Below, one piece after another: positions 39,077 to 48,387 of a stretch of 64,000 nt of DNA; positions within the stretch are counted from its first letter, which is position 1; every line of letters starts with the position of its first letter. The notes under the pieces were generated by a model, which was not told the origin of the DNA, made no database searches, and worked only from the letters and a program-made list of their open reading frames with translations. Position numbers and translations under genes: made by a program. The DNA is from a bacterium (lineage in GTDB: Bacteria > Myxococcota > UBA727 > JAUIJE01): NCBI GenBank assembly GCA_030431455.1, contig JAUIJE010000006.1, positions 186,001-250,000 of the forward strand. The letters run 5' to 3'.

Positions 39077-39879
39077 AGCCCGAGGGCCTGGTCCATGGTG
39101 TAGCGGCCGGGGGCCTGGTCGGCCAAAAACCGGGCCGCGAACAGCGCGCCCCGGGCGAAGATCCCCCGGTCGGTGACCCGGTGGGTCACCTCGATGCGCT
39201 CCCCGGCGAGGAAAAAGTACACCGTGTGTTCGCCGACCACGTCGCCGCCGCGCAGGCCGAAGACCCCGATCTCGCCTTCTTCGCGCGGGGCGTGTCCGGC
39301 CCGGGCCAGCACCTTGCGTTCGTCGAAGGACACGTCGCGGGCGGCGGCCACCGCCCGGCCCAACATCAAGGCCGTGCCCGAGGGCGCGTCCTTCTTTTGG
39401 TTGTGGTGGATCTCGGCGATGTCCACGTCGGCGAAGGGCAAGGCCGCGGCCGCCTTCTTGACCAGCGCGGACGTGACATTGGCCCCGAGGGAGGTGTTGG
39501 CCGCGCGCATCACCGGCACGGTGCCGGCGAGGTCGTCGAGGGCCCGCTCCTCGTCGTCGGACAGCCCGGTGGTGCCCACCAACAGGGGAAAGCCGTGGCG
39601 GCGGGCGGCGTCGATGTGCCCGGCGAGGGCGGCGGGAGCGGTGAAGTCGATGATCACCCCCCGGGTGCCGCCCTGCGCGGCGATGGCGGCCTCGAGGTCG
39701 GTCTTGACCTCGAGCTCGAGGTGGCCACGCCCCAGCAGCGCGCCCACGTCGTCGTAGGCCCCCATCGCCCCCGGCCGCACGGTGGCGCCGAGCAGCCGGT
39801 GTTGGTCGTCGTGGACCGCGGCGTGGGCGATGAGGTGGCCCATGCGCCCGGTGACGCCGGGGACGTAGACGCCGGTCAC
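39073..39879 (-). CDS. dapB: 4-hydroxy-tetrahydrodipicolinate reductase
   Basis: Protein of 268 residues from GTG 39879, overlapping the dapA stop by four bases (39876-39879). It reduces 4-hydroxy-tetrahydrodipicolinate to tetrahydrodipicolinate with NAD(P)H in the lysine/diaminopimelate pathway. N-terminal G-V-T-G-R-M-G is the nucleotide-binding loop, F-T-A-P is present, and the substrate site is E-I-H-H-N-Q-K-K-D-A-P-S-G-T-A. The longer frame to 40137 overlaps dapA and is not real. Confidence 0.95.
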   Translation of the reverse strand: MTGVYVPGVTGRMGHLIAHAAVHDDQHRLLGATVRPGAMGAYDDVGALLGRGHLELEVKTDLEAAIAAQGGTRGVIIDFTAPAALAGHIDAARRHGFPLLVGTTGLSDDEERALDDLAGTVPVMRAANTSLGANVTSALVKKAAAALPFADVDIAEIHHNQKKDAPSGTALMLGRAVAAARDVSFDERKVLARAGHAPREEGEIGVFGLRGGDVVGEHTVYFFLAGERIEVTHRVTDRGIFARGALFAARFLADQAPGRYTMDQALGL

Positions 39880-40781
39880 GTGCCGTAGCCCGCGGCGGCG
39901 AGCGCGTCCTTCAGGGTGGTGCGGTCTTTGTCGTCGAGGGCGACCAGGGGCAGGCGCACGGTGTCGTGCATCTTGCCCTTCAGCCGGGTGAGGGCGAGGG
40001 CGGCCTTGACCGGGACGGGGTTGGGCCGGAAGAACATCGCCGGGGTCAGCGGCCGCACCTTGTGCGAGAGCTTGGCCGCGGTCTGGCGATCCCCCGCGTG
40101 GAACGCGTTGATCATGGCTTTGAGGTCGCTGGCGCACAGGTGGGAGATCACCGACACCACCCCGTGGCCGCCCACCGCGAGCAGGCCGAGGATGAGCCCG
40201 TCGTCGCCAGACAGGACCGAAAAGTCGGCCCGGTCGATGAGCGCGCAGGTGTGTTCGGCCCGTTGGATGGAGCCGGTGGCCTCCTTGACCGACACAATGT
40301 CACTGTGGTCGCGCGCGAGGCGGGCGGTGGTCTCGGGGAGCAGGTCGATGCTGGTCCGGCCGGGCACGTTGTAGAGCATGGTGGGCACCGACGCCGCCTT
40401 CACCACCGCCGAGAAGTGCTGGTACAGGCCCTCCTGGCTGGGCTTGTTGTACCAAGGCGTGACCTGGAGCGTGCCGTCGACGCCGAGTTCCTTCATCGCC
40501 TTTTGTTTGTCGCAGGCGGCTTGGGTGTTGTTGCTGCCCGCGCCGGCGATGACCGGGACCTTGCCTTTGCAATGCTCGACCGCGGTGCGCACCACGGAGA
40601 GGTATTCGTCGTCGCTGAGGGTGGACGCTTCGCCGGTGGTGCCGCAGGACACGATGCCGTCGACCCCCTGGGCGATTTGGTCGTCGAGCACCGCCCGGTA
40701 GCCGTCGAGGTCGAGGCTGCCATCGGGCTGAAACGGGGTGACCACTGCGGTCCACACCCCTTGAAACACTGGCGTCGTCAT
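39876..40781 (-). CDS. dapA: 4-hydroxy-tetrahydrodipicolinate synthase
   Basis: TIM-barrel enzyme of 301 residues that condenses pyruvate with aspartate semialdehyde, the first committed step to diaminopimelate and lysine. The Schiff-base Lys166 is in IVSVKEATGS, Tyr137 in L-Y-N-V-P-G-R-T, and the pyruvate-binding G-T-T-G-E loop is at 47-51. The ATG at 40781 has GGAGG upstream. dapA-dapB-FAH is one operon with four-base overlaps. Confidence 0.96.
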   Translation of the reverse strand: MTTPVFQGVWTAVVTPFQPDGSLDLDGYRAVLDDQIAQGVDGIVSCGTTGEASTLSDDEYLSVVRTAVEHCKGKVPVIAGAGSNNTQAACDKQKAMKELGVDGTLQVTPWYNKPSQEGLYQHFSAVVKAASVPTMLYNVPGRTSIDLLPETTARLARDHSDIVSVKEATGSIQRAEHTCALIDRADFSVLSGDDGLILGLLAVGGHGVVSVISHLCASDLKAMINAFHAGDRQTAAKLSHKVRPLTPAMFFRPNPVPVKAALALTRLKGKMHDTVRLPLVALDDKDRTTLKDALAAAGYGT

Positions 40782-40899
40782 GGTTCCTCCAAACATTGCG
40801 GGTCGATCCCGGACCCGACGAGCTGTAGCAAACACCCGCGCAGGCTCAAACCGGGGCCGGCGTCGGCGGTCAGATCACCAACCCCGACGACGGGCGCGG

Positions 40900-42669
40900 T
40901 TATTTCAGACTTTTGATCGCCCGCCGCGCCTGGTCCGCGTCGCGGCCCGAGGGCTGGAGCTTGAGGAACGCTTGGAACGACTTGATCGCCTGCGCCTTGT
41001 CGCCGCGCGCCCGGTACACCTCGCCGAGGCCGAGGTGGGCTTCGGCCGCCTTGCCGTTGAGCTTGAGGGCTTTTTTGAACGACGCGGTCGACGAGCTGAG
41101 CCGGTCCATGTCGAGGTACGCCCAACCGAGGCCGATGTGCGGCCGGTGGGACGTGGGCTTTTTGCGCATCGCGCGCTTGTAATATTTCACCGACGCGCTC
41201 GAGTGGTCGGCGAGCCGCAACCGGTCGGCCTTTTTCAGCAGCGCGTGGTAGTCGAGCTTGCGCCCGGTGCGCTTTTCCTCGGCGTCGTCTTCGGCGTCGT
41301 TGCTCTCGTCGTCCTCGTCGTCACCGTCCTCGTCGGCGGTCTCGCCGGGGGGCGCGGCCGCGGGGGGGGCCTCGGCCGCGAGCAGGGACGCGGGGCGGTG
41401 CCGGGGGTGGGCGGCGGCGAACCCTTGGACCGCGCTTTGGTTGTCGTGCCCGACGAGCTTGTCGATGGCGAGCTTGGCGTATTCGAGCCGCGCGTCCTTG
41501 AAGGTGCGGGCCTGGGCTTTGCCGAGGGCGAGCTCAAAGGCGGCGGCGGTCTTTTTCTGTCGGGCCGGGTCGGGGTCGATCACGGTGCGGCGGGCGAGGG
41601 CGAGGGTGCGGATGATGTCCGCTTCCTTTTGGAAATCCGCCGGGGGGGTGCCGGCGAGGGCCTGGCCAAGATCGGCCTCGAGTTCGGTCGCGGCCCCCTT
41701 GAGGCTTTGGTAGTCGGCGTGGGCGAGGTGGGCGGCATTTTTGTCGCCGGGCGCGGACAGGGCCCGCACCGCGAACTGATACGCCCGCTGCAGCGCCTCG
41801 TCGCGCGCGGTCTCCGCGGCCTTTTGGGCGTCAGGGGTCTTCTCCAGGCGGCCGACCTCGCCGAGCTGCCGGGCCCGGGCTGCGTGCAGGCGGCTCACCG
41901 CCGCGAGCAAGGTGGCGTCCGCGGCTTGGTCGTCGGTCTTGTCCCCCACCTCGGACAGCAGGGTGTCGATTTCGCCGAGGTCGTCACGGGGCAGGGCGCT
42001 GTGCACCAATTGCAACGCCTGATCCCCCGCGGGGGTATGTCCCTGCAACCGCGCGATCCAAGGCTGGACCAAGTCGGGGCGCAGGAAGTACAGGCCCGCG
42101 CCGGCGCCGACCCCGAGCAGGAGGAGCACGGCCGCGGCCCGCTTGAGGGTGCCGCGTCGTTTCCATTGTTTGACCGGGTCCTCGACGTCGAGGTCGTCGA
42201 AGGTGTGCCCATCGAAGAACGTCTCGAGGGTGGGCTTGCCCGACGGGCCGATGGCGGGCGCGGGCTGCTCGGGCACCGTCACCGGGGTCGGCTGGGGGGT
42301 GCCCTGCCCGATGAGCCGGGCCTGGTTGGCGGCGTCGACGACCTGGAAGAAGCTGGACAGCTCCGCGATGTCGGCGAGCGCCTTCCAGCTCTTCCCGGTC
42401 TTGGAGATCTCGTCGGTGCGACCGACCTTTTGCTCCACGATCCACTTTTGCAGGGTGGTGAGCTCTTTGAAGCGCAACGACCGCCCGTCGCGGGTGCGGA
42501 TCATCCACTCCACGGTCTCGGTGACGACCTGGGCATCCTGTTGGGCGGCTTCGCGACGGACCTTAAAAATGTGCGTGCAGTTGGTGCACTTCACCGTCAC
42601 GCCCTGGGGCGTCACCTTGTCATCATCGAATTCGTACTCGACGCTGCACGCCGGGCACCGCACGTCCAT
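40900..42669 (-). CDS. Zinc-ribbon/GYF-like/TPR membrane protein
   Basis: Protein of 589 residues. The first 35 residues form an MJ0042-type zinc ribbon with CPAC (5-8) and CTNC (28-31). A small domain follows (about 50-110, W-M-I-R-T-R-D-G-R-S-L-R-F-K-E-L, like the GYF_2 domain of myxobacterial regulators). Then a Pro-rich linker, one transmembrane helix near 174-194, and a periplasmic/extracellular helical part with acidic tract (about 425-450) and TPR-like repeats at the end (about 470-585, with A-H-L-G-L-G-E-V-Y-R-A-R-G-D-K-A). It resembles the N-terminal architecture of several gliding-motility or signalling proteins of Myxococcota. AGAGG precedes the ATG. Function unknown. Confidence 0.78.
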   Translation of the reverse strand: MDVRCPACSVEYEFDDDKVTPQGVTVKCTNCTHIFKVRREAAQQDAQVVTETVEWMIRTRDGRSLRFKELTTLQKWIVEQKVGRTDEISKTGKSWKALADIAELSSFFQVVDAANQARLIGQGTPQPTPVTVPEQPAPAIGPSGKPTLETFFDGHTFDDLDVEDPVKQWKRRGTLKRAAAVLLLLGVGAGAGLYFLRPDLVQPWIARLQGHTPAGDQALQLVHSALPRDDLGEIDTLLSEVGDKTDDQAADATLLAAVSRLHAARARQLGEVGRLEKTPDAQKAAETARDEALQRAYQFAVRALSAPGDKNAAHLAHADYQSLKGAATELEADLGQALAGTPPADFQKEADIIRTLALARRTVIDPDPARQKKTAAAFELALGKAQARTFKDARLEYAKLAIDKLVGHDNQSAVQGFAAAHPRHRPASLLAAEAPPAAAPPGETADEDGDDEDDESNDAEDDAEEKRTGRKLDYHALLKKADRLRLADHSSASVKYYKRAMRKKPTSHRPHIGLGWAYLDMDRLSSSTASFKKALKLNGKAAEAHLGLGEVYRARGDKAQAIKSFQAFLKLQPSGRDADQARRAIKSLK

Positions 42670-42786
42670 GCGAACCTCTGCCCCTCAACTAGCACGTTGG
42701 GCGGGGCCAAGCAGGTATTCGGCCGGGGTGTCCGCCCCCGTGCACGTCCGGGGGCACGAGGGCGCCCCCGGTCGCCGGTTGGCGCC

Positions 42787-44472
42787 TCAGGGCTTCTCGA
42801 GGAAGGTCATCGCCGGTCGGTTGTTGCGCCCCTTGCCCGCGGGGTCGACGCCCGCGAGGCGCAGCGCCGTCGAGTACACATGCCCGGAATCGGGCACGAA
42901 CTCCTCGGCTTGGGACGTGGTGTTGTTCAACCCCGTATTGGGGTCGTAGCTCGGCGACAGGCTGCCGTCGGGCATGATCGGGATCGAGTCCAAGGTCGAG
43001 GTCCCGACCCGCCCGTACTGGCGATCGCCCTGCACGTTGCCGCCCATGAACACCACCGACGACACGTCCCAGTGCTGGCACACGTCCTGGGCGATGATCT
43101 CTTGGTACTTGTCGTTGGTGGTGCCGTCGCCGTTGAGGATGGCCCCGACGTCGCCCTGGATGGTGCGGCCCATCTCCGAACAGATCACGATGGTGGTGCG
43201 GTCCCACAGGCTGGTGCCGGGCACGCCGGGCACCTCCGTGGTCTTCAGCCGGCCCACGAACGCGCGGAGCGGGTCCCAGAGGTTCTCGACCATGTTGTTG
43301 TACTGGTCGGGGTGGGTGTTGTTGTTCATGACGTTGCTGCGGGCCCGGTGGGAATCGAAGCCGCGCACCGCGCGGTTTTCGATCCAGAACCCACAGCTGA
43401 TGTCCGCGCGCATGAGCTCGTAGGCCATCATCGCCTGCACCCGGGTGTGGGGCGTGTCTTTGCTGCGCGCGGGGTTGCCGTTGACGCTGGTGTACGTCGG
43501 GGCCTCGTCGCCGGTCTGGATGCCGAACTCGTCGCGCAGGGTGTTGTCCGCGAACAGCGTGTTGAGGTCGACGTTGAGTTCGCCCTCGGACAGCGCGCGG
43601 TGGATGTCCACCGCGGACGCAAACGCGGCCACCGACTGGCCGTCGCGTCCGTTGACGAAGTTGCTGTGGAGGTTGTCGGTGTATTGGCGGATCAAATACC
43701 GACGCTGGTTGGTGGCGAGGTCGCCCACCGCGGCCAGGCGGGCCTTGAGGTCGTCGGGGGTGCGTCCGTAGACGGTGTGCGCGTGGGGCGGGCCCAGCTT
43801 TTCATAATATCCCGTGCCCTCGGGGTACTGGGCGAGGTCGAGCTCCCCGTCGGACAGCCACCGGTGCCAGGAGATGTTGGGCAGCAACATCTGCGCGCCC
43901 TTTTCCTCGGCGAAGGCCTGCATCACGGTGCGCTCGTCGTCGGCGCGGTAGGCCGACAGCGAGCGGTTGTACTTGCCGTAGTGGTAGTCGAACCGGCTCC
44001 CGGAGTGGAAGGTGTTGCCCCGGTGACTCGACAGCACCGCCATGTCCGCCATCAGGTCGGCGCCGGGGGTGGCGAGGTAGCCGTGGGAGATGCCGCCGGT
44101 CTGGAACACGCAGTTGCCAGTGTCCTCCCCGCGTCCGGTGACCCGGTAGGTCTGGTCGCTCCACGCCGGGGTGGGGTTGAGGGTGCCGGCGGGGATGTCG
44201 AGGGGCGCGTGGTTGGGGGTGTCGACGGGGGAGAACATCGAATACGACATCCAGCCCCCCTCTTGGAACCAATACACGAGGTAGGACTTCTCGACCGGGA
44301 TCTCTTCTTGGGCCCGGGCCTTGGCGATGCCCCAGTCCTTGGGGCTGCCGGGCACGCCGTAGCGACGGAAAAAGCCGAGCCATTCCATCGCGCCGATGGC
44401 CCCGAGGCCGGCGGCACCGGAGAGAAAACGACGACGAGAGGGGCGGGGCGGGAGGCGGTGGTTCTTTTTCAT
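42787..44472 (-). CDS. Tat-exported DUF1501/DUF1552-like protein
   Basis: Protein of 561 residues. Twin-arginine signal S-R-R-R-F-L-S-G-A-A-G (about 11-21). The mature part has the sulfatase-like landmarks of DUF1501: a conserved T-I-V-I-C-S-E-M-G-R-T and a middle H-R-G-N-T-F-H-S-G. I cannot decide between DUF1501 and DUF1552. It is directly downstream of the DUF1592-type cytochrome lipoprotein, a very frequent pair in Myxococcota and Planctomycetota, function unknown. ATG 44472 has GGAGG; the longer frame to 44514 lacks it. A hairpin without T-run is at 42734-42755. Confidence 0.78.
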   Translation of the reverse strand: MKKNHRLPPRPSRRRFLSGAAGLGAIGAMEWLGFFRRYGVPGSPKDWGIAKARAQEEIPVEKSYLVYWFQEGGWMSYSMFSPVDTPNHAPLDIPAGTLNPTPAWSDQTYRVTGRGEDTGNCVFQTGGISHGYLATPGADLMADMAVLSSHRGNTFHSGSRFDYHYGKYNRSLSAYRADDERTVMQAFAEEKGAQMLLPNISWHRWLSDGELDLAQYPEGTGYYEKLGPPHAHTVYGRTPDDLKARLAAVGDLATNQRRYLIRQYTDNLHSNFVNGRDGQSVAAFASAVDIHRALSEGELNVDLNTLFADNTLRDEFGIQTGDEAPTYTSVNGNPARSKDTPHTRVQAMMAYELMRADISCGFWIENRAVRGFDSHRARSNVMNNNTHPDQYNNMVENLWDPLRAFVGRLKTTEVPGVPGTSLWDRTTIVICSEMGRTIQGDVGAILNGDGTTNDKYQEIIAQDVCQHWDVSSVVFMGGNVQGDRQYGRVGTSTLDSIPIMPDGSLSPSYDPNTGLNNTTSQAEEFVPDSGHVYSTALRLAGVDPAGKGRNNRPAMTFLEKP

Positions 44473-44482
44473 GGTGTCCTCC

Positions 44483-46975
44483 TCAGTTGGTCCCGATGGG
44501 GTTGACGTAGGCATCTGAGAACAGAACCGCCTCCAGCACGTCGCGGAACGTCCCCTCCCCTTGACCGGCGGCTTGCCACAGATCGAAGTAGAGGGTGCGC
44601 TCGTCGTCCTGGTGGCGCATCTGGCGGTTGAACACCATTTGGAACTGGGTGTTGATCATGCGGCGAATAAATCCTTCTTTGCGGATGGCGACCTGGGAGA
44701 AGGCCTCCATGCCGTTGCCGGCGTAGGGGTAGCCGTCGACGAGCCCGTGGTCGGAATCGTCGAGGGGCATGCCCATGTCGTCGACTTCGCGGTAGTTGCC
44801 GTCGTCGTCCCACTTGAGCCGTTGGTGGGCCAACGGGGTGAGGACCTGGTGGCAGGAGTAGCAGATGCTCTCGGGGTCGACGGTCGACGCCGCGGTGGCG
44901 GTGTCGCGCTCGTCGAACACCTCGGGCGGCACCTCGAACACGCGGCCCATGAAGCCGGTCATGACCCGGGCGGAGTAGTTGTAGTGCGGCAGCCCCGGCT
45001 TGCCTTTGATGTAGCCCTTCATGGTCAGCACCCCGGTGGCGCCGTGCTCGGGGGGCCGGGCCTGGGGCTCGAAGTTCTCGTCGACGCCGTACTCGCCCGC
45101 GAGCAGGTCGCGCATCGGCCGGTCCGCGAGGAAGATGTGCGTCAGCATGCGCGCGGGCTCGTCTCCGTCGACGGTGCCGTCGGTCTCGAGGAGGATGCGG
45201 GCCCGGTGGTAAAAGGCGTCCCGGAAGTCGTCGCTGTCGAGCCACTCGTCGACGAGCTCTTGGCGGGTGCTTTCCCCGGTGTCGAAGCGGTCGAGCTCGC
45301 CCTGGGTGGGGGGCCGGTCGAGGAGATCGAGGGCGGATTTGATCACCAACATGCGGGACCGCTCGTCGGCGCTGGCCCCGTCGAAGGCCGCGGGCCGGGT
45401 GAACAAGAAGTCGGGGTGCCGGATCAGCCCTTCGCACACCCCCGCGTACGCGCCGTCGCGGTCGCCGTCGAAGCTGTCGAGGCTGACGAGCAGGTTGTAC
45501 AGGGGCATCAGGTCGGCGTCGGGGTCGCCGGGGCGCAGGGTCACGCGTTCGAACACGGTGCCGAGCTTGGCCAGGGTGTCGGCCATGGCGGTGTCGCCGC
45601 CCACCGGGGGGTTCACCGGGCCCACCACCTGCAGCCGTTGGATGAACAAGTTGCGGTCGCGGTTGTTCGGGTCCGGGTCGTCGGGCATGTAGTAGTCATT
45701 GGTGAACATCGCGTCGACGGTGTGAAGCCCGGCGGTGGTGGTGATGGTCACGTCGTAGTCGGCGAAGCCGGTGGACTCGGGCACGTCCCATTCCCCGGCG
45801 ATGACGCCGTCGATGAGCAATTGCATGTGCGGCAGGTCGGGGCCGGCTTCGTCGCCTTGGGCGGAGATGGTGATCTCGTAATCCCCGTCGGAGGGGAAGG
45901 TGTGTTCGGCCCGGCCGCCCCCGGCGCTGACCACGCGCAGCGACGGGGGGTTGCCGCCGATGTTCCACGGGGTGGCGCGCACCGTGCCCTGGCCGGTGAC
46001 GGAGATGAGGTCGGCGGGCTCATACAGCGTCGTGCTCTGGGGGGCGGTGTCTTGCAGGGGGCCGCTGAAGTCGAGGCCGTCAAAGGGGCCGGTCTTTTGG
46101 GCCGCGGCCTGGCTGCAGACGTCCTCGGCGAGCAGGTCGAGCCCGACGAGGAACTCGGCGGTGGCGGCCCGGGCGGGGATGTACGCGTTTTCGAAATCGA
46201 CCCCGCCGAACAGCGAGATGTTGGCCGAGAACCGGTCTTCGCCGTCGCGCACCCAGTCGTCGCCGAACTGTACGTCGATGCGCCCCTTGAGCTGTTCGAA
46301 GGTCAGGAAGGTGTTGTCGTATTCCGTGGGCGCGGGGCCGACGTACGGCTCGAGCAACCCGGGGGGGAAGATCTCGTCGAGGGGGATGGGGTTGTCCTGC
46401 TCGTACAGCACCGCGGCGCAGGTGAAGACCCGGAGGTCGTCGCGCTCGTCGTCGTTCCAGGCGGGGTTGGGAGACGGCGGCATGAGCGCGCGGTCGACGC
46501 GATCGTAGAAGTTCAACGGGTCGAAGTCGAAGTACCCCGCGGTCCGAATCTTGTGGAACGTGTCGACCGCGGTGGTGCCCATGGCGAACCCGCCCACGAC
46601 GTCAGGGCCGTGGCAGGTGATGCATCCGCCTTCGGCCGCGTCCCGCGTCATCATGGGGTAGATGTTGGCCGAGAACCGATCGATGAGCTCGGTCAACGAC
46701 GAGGCCGCGGGCACGTCGTCGCAGCTGAGCCCCTCGGGGATGACCGGCCGCTGCGGAATCACATCGCCGTCGCCGTCGCCGTCGCCGGGGCCGTCTCCAT
46801 CGCCGTCACCGATGATGTCGCCGTCGCCGTCGCCGATGATGTCGCCATCGCCGTCGCCGGGACCGTCGCCGTCGCCGTTGAGGTTGTTGTTGAGCCCGAC
46901 CAACGCGGTGCAGGCGGAGAGAGCGAAGCACGCGGCCGCGACGGCCACGGCCCGCAAACCAGTGGAGGCGTTCAT
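44483..46975 (-). CDS. DUF1592/DUF1588/DUF1585-type two-haem lipoprotein with CBM60-like domain
   Basis: Protein of 830 residues, lipobox L-S-A-C (Cys22), then a Gly-Asp-rich linker (34-71). CITCH (118-122) and CYSCH (705-709) are two haem c motifs. Between them lies a beta domain (about 330-440) with L-L-I-D-G-V-I-A-G-E-W-D-V-P, F-T-N-D-Y-Y and D-R-N-L-F-I, which resembles the calcium-dependent CBM60/CaXBM module. The DUF1592 and DUF1588/DUF1585 segments follow (about 480-825, e.g. FLFTRPAAF and F-M-G-R-V-F-E-V-P-P). The carbohydrate-binding look suggests oxidative attack on a polysaccharide, as inference. It starts at ATG 46975; the DUF1501-like gene follows 10 bases after its stop. Confidence 0.82.
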   Translation of the reverse strand: MNASTGLRAVAVAAACFALSACTALVGLNNNLNGDGDGPGDGDGDIIGDGDGDIIGDGDGDGPGDGDGDGDVIPQRPVIPEGLSCDDVPAASSLTELIDRFSANIYPMMTRDAAEGGCITCHGPDVVGGFAMGTTAVDTFHKIRTAGYFDFDPLNFYDRVDRALMPPSPNPAWNDDERDDLRVFTCAAVLYEQDNPIPLDEIFPPGLLEPYVGPAPTEYDNTFLTFEQLKGRIDVQFGDDWVRDGEDRFSANISLFGGVDFENAYIPARAATAEFLVGLDLLAEDVCSQAAAQKTGPFDGLDFSGPLQDTAPQSTTLYEPADLISVTGQGTVRATPWNIGGNPPSLRVVSAGGGRAEHTFPSDGDYEITISAQGDEAGPDLPHMQLLIDGVIAGEWDVPESTGFADYDVTITTTAGLHTVDAMFTNDYYMPDDPDPNNRDRNLFIQRLQVVGPVNPPVGGDTAMADTLAKLGTVFERVTLRPGDPDADLMPLYNLLVSLDSFDGDRDGAYAGVCEGLIRHPDFLFTRPAAFDGASADERSRMLVIKSALDLLDRPPTQGELDRFDTGESTRQELVDEWLDSDDFRDAFYHRARILLETDGTVDGDEPARMLTHIFLADRPMRDLLAGEYGVDENFEPQARPPEHGATGVLTMKGYIKGKPGLPHYNYSARVMTGFMGRVFEVPPEVFDERDTATAASTVDPESICYSCHQVLTPLAHQRLKWDDDGNYREVDDMGMPLDDSDHGLVDGYPYAGNGMEAFSQVAIRKEGFIRRMINTQFQMVFNRQMRHQDDERTLYFDLWQAAGQGEGTFRDVLEAVLFSDAYVNPIGTN
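46763..46876 (-). repeat. Interrupted Gly-Asp repeat in the DUF1592-type gene
   Basis: Encodes residues 34-71 of the lipoprotein: Gly-Asp runs interrupted by G-P and D-I-I, all from GG-N/GA-Y hexamers. See also the runs at 7581, 28713 and 58600. Confidence 0.9.
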
Positions 46976-47111
46976 GCGACGATTGTCGTCCGATCGGGCG
47001 GATGACCACAAGTCGGCTCGCCGCGAACACACCTACATGTCAGATGTTTTCAGACCTGGCGCGGTCCCCGAAGTTGACTCGGCGACCACACCAGCGCTCT
47101 ATACTGCGGCC

Positions 47112-48230
47112 ATGCACAGCCGGTTGGTTTTGATTGTTGTTGGCACGCTCCTTTCCGCCGCCGGGGCCCAGGCAGATCAGACCTGTGTCCTGACCAAAGA
47201 TCATGTCCTCGAGCAGAGCAAGAAGAAGGACGTGGTGCTCGGCGCCGGCGACGCCGTGGTGATCGTGGCCGAGAAAAAGAACACCCTGACGGTGAAGGCC
47301 AAAGGGGAAGAGCGGAGCGTCGGCAAGGCCGGCCTGATGGCGGTGTGCGAGGTGGTCGCGCCCCAGGTCGGGGTGATGCCGCTGGCGATGAAGGGCCGTG
47401 TGCGCAAGGCGGATCGGCGGTTGTTGGACGCTTGGCACGATCAGCTTCAGGAGGCGTTCGCGCGGGCCCGCCCCGACGTGACCAGCCTGCAGAAGTCGCG
47501 CAAAGAGAGTCACATCAAGCTCGAGCGCTCGAGCAAAAAGCAGCTCGCCGAGGAGAAGAAGCGGGCCAAGGCCGCGGGGGTGGGCCACGTGATCCGCACC
47601 GAGGTCAAAAAGCGCCGCGGGCGGTACACCGTCCGGGTGTTTGTCGTCGACCTGGAGAAGGCCAAGACGGTGGCCACGTCCCAGCAAAAGCTGACGAAAA
47701 AGAGCAAAGCGGGCTGGGCGGACACCGTGGTCGAGGAGCTGCTCCCCGCGTTGCCGCCCAAGCCAGAGGTGAAGCCCGCCCCCGAGGAGGTGGCCCAAGC
47801 GGAGGAGGCGTCGCCGCAGGACGCCGCCGCCCCCGACGAGGGCGCCGCCCCCGACGAGAAGGTCGCGCAGAGCGACGAGAGCGCGGCGGTGGCGGAGGAA
47901 GACGACGAAGGCGGGTCGGGGCTGTCGACGGCCCTGTACTCGCTCGGCGCGGTGACCGGCGGGCTCGGCGTGGTCAGTCTCATTGGGGCGGCCGGCCTCG
48001 GCAGCGTGGCGTTGGCCGACTCGTTTGCGTTGTTGCCGCTCGACAACGCGCGCGACGCCAAGAACAACCGCTCGTTCACCATGGCCAACGTCACCGACGG
48101 TTTGTGGGTGACCACCGCGGTGCTCGGCCTCACCACCGCCGCGTTGCTCGGCTCGGGCTTTTTCTTGTCCCCCGCCGAAGAGGGGCCCGAAGACGCCCCG
48201 GACGAGACCGCCACCGCCCTGGTGCGGTAG
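47112..48230 (+). CDS. Secreted protein with two C-terminal hydrophobic segments, function unknown
   Basis: Protein of 372 residues with a signal peptide (cleavage after about residue 21). A beta-rich SH3-like segment is at 22-85. The middle (about 90-215) is strongly basic with K-K-R-G-R-Y-T-V-R-V-F-V-V-D. An acidic/Ala/Pro linker (about 220-270) leads to two hydrophobic stretches near 275-305 and 325-350. I do not recognise a family. The ATG has no ribosome-binding site; TATACT (47100-47105) ends six bases upstream, suggesting a leaderless transcript. Confidence 0.6.
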   Translation: MHSRLVLIVVGTLLSAAGAQADQTCVLTKDHVLEQSKKKDVVLGAGDAVVIVAEKKNTLTVKAKGEERSVGKAGLMAVCEVVAPQVGVMPLAMKGRVRKADRRLLDAWHDQLQEAFARARPDVTSLQKSRKESHIKLERSSKKQLAEEKKRAKAAGVGHVIRTEVKKRRGRYTVRVFVVDLEKAKTVATSQQKLTKKSKAGWADTVVEELLPALPPKPEVKPAPEEVAQAEEASPQDAAAPDEGAAPDEKVAQSDESAAVAEEDDEGGSGLSTALYSLGAVTGGLGVVSLIGAAGLGSVALADSFALLPLDNARDAKNNRSFTMANVTDGLWVTTAVLGLTTAALLGSGFFLSPAEEGPEDAPDETATALVR

Positions 48231-48387
48231 GCCCGGCCCCGCCCCCCGGTGGGGCGCACATGTCATACCCCGCGACAGGCATGTCGGACCCGGCCGGTCC
48301 GCGTGGCCGAGCGGGCGGCGTGCCCACGCGATCGACGGTGGGTGGCACGCGTCGTGAAAACCGCCTCCGCGTCATTGGGAGGTGATC

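Noticed and set aside
42734-42755. GCCCCCG/CGGGGGC hairpin as terminator
   Set aside because: No T-run on either strand follows; left only as a mention with the neighbouring gene.
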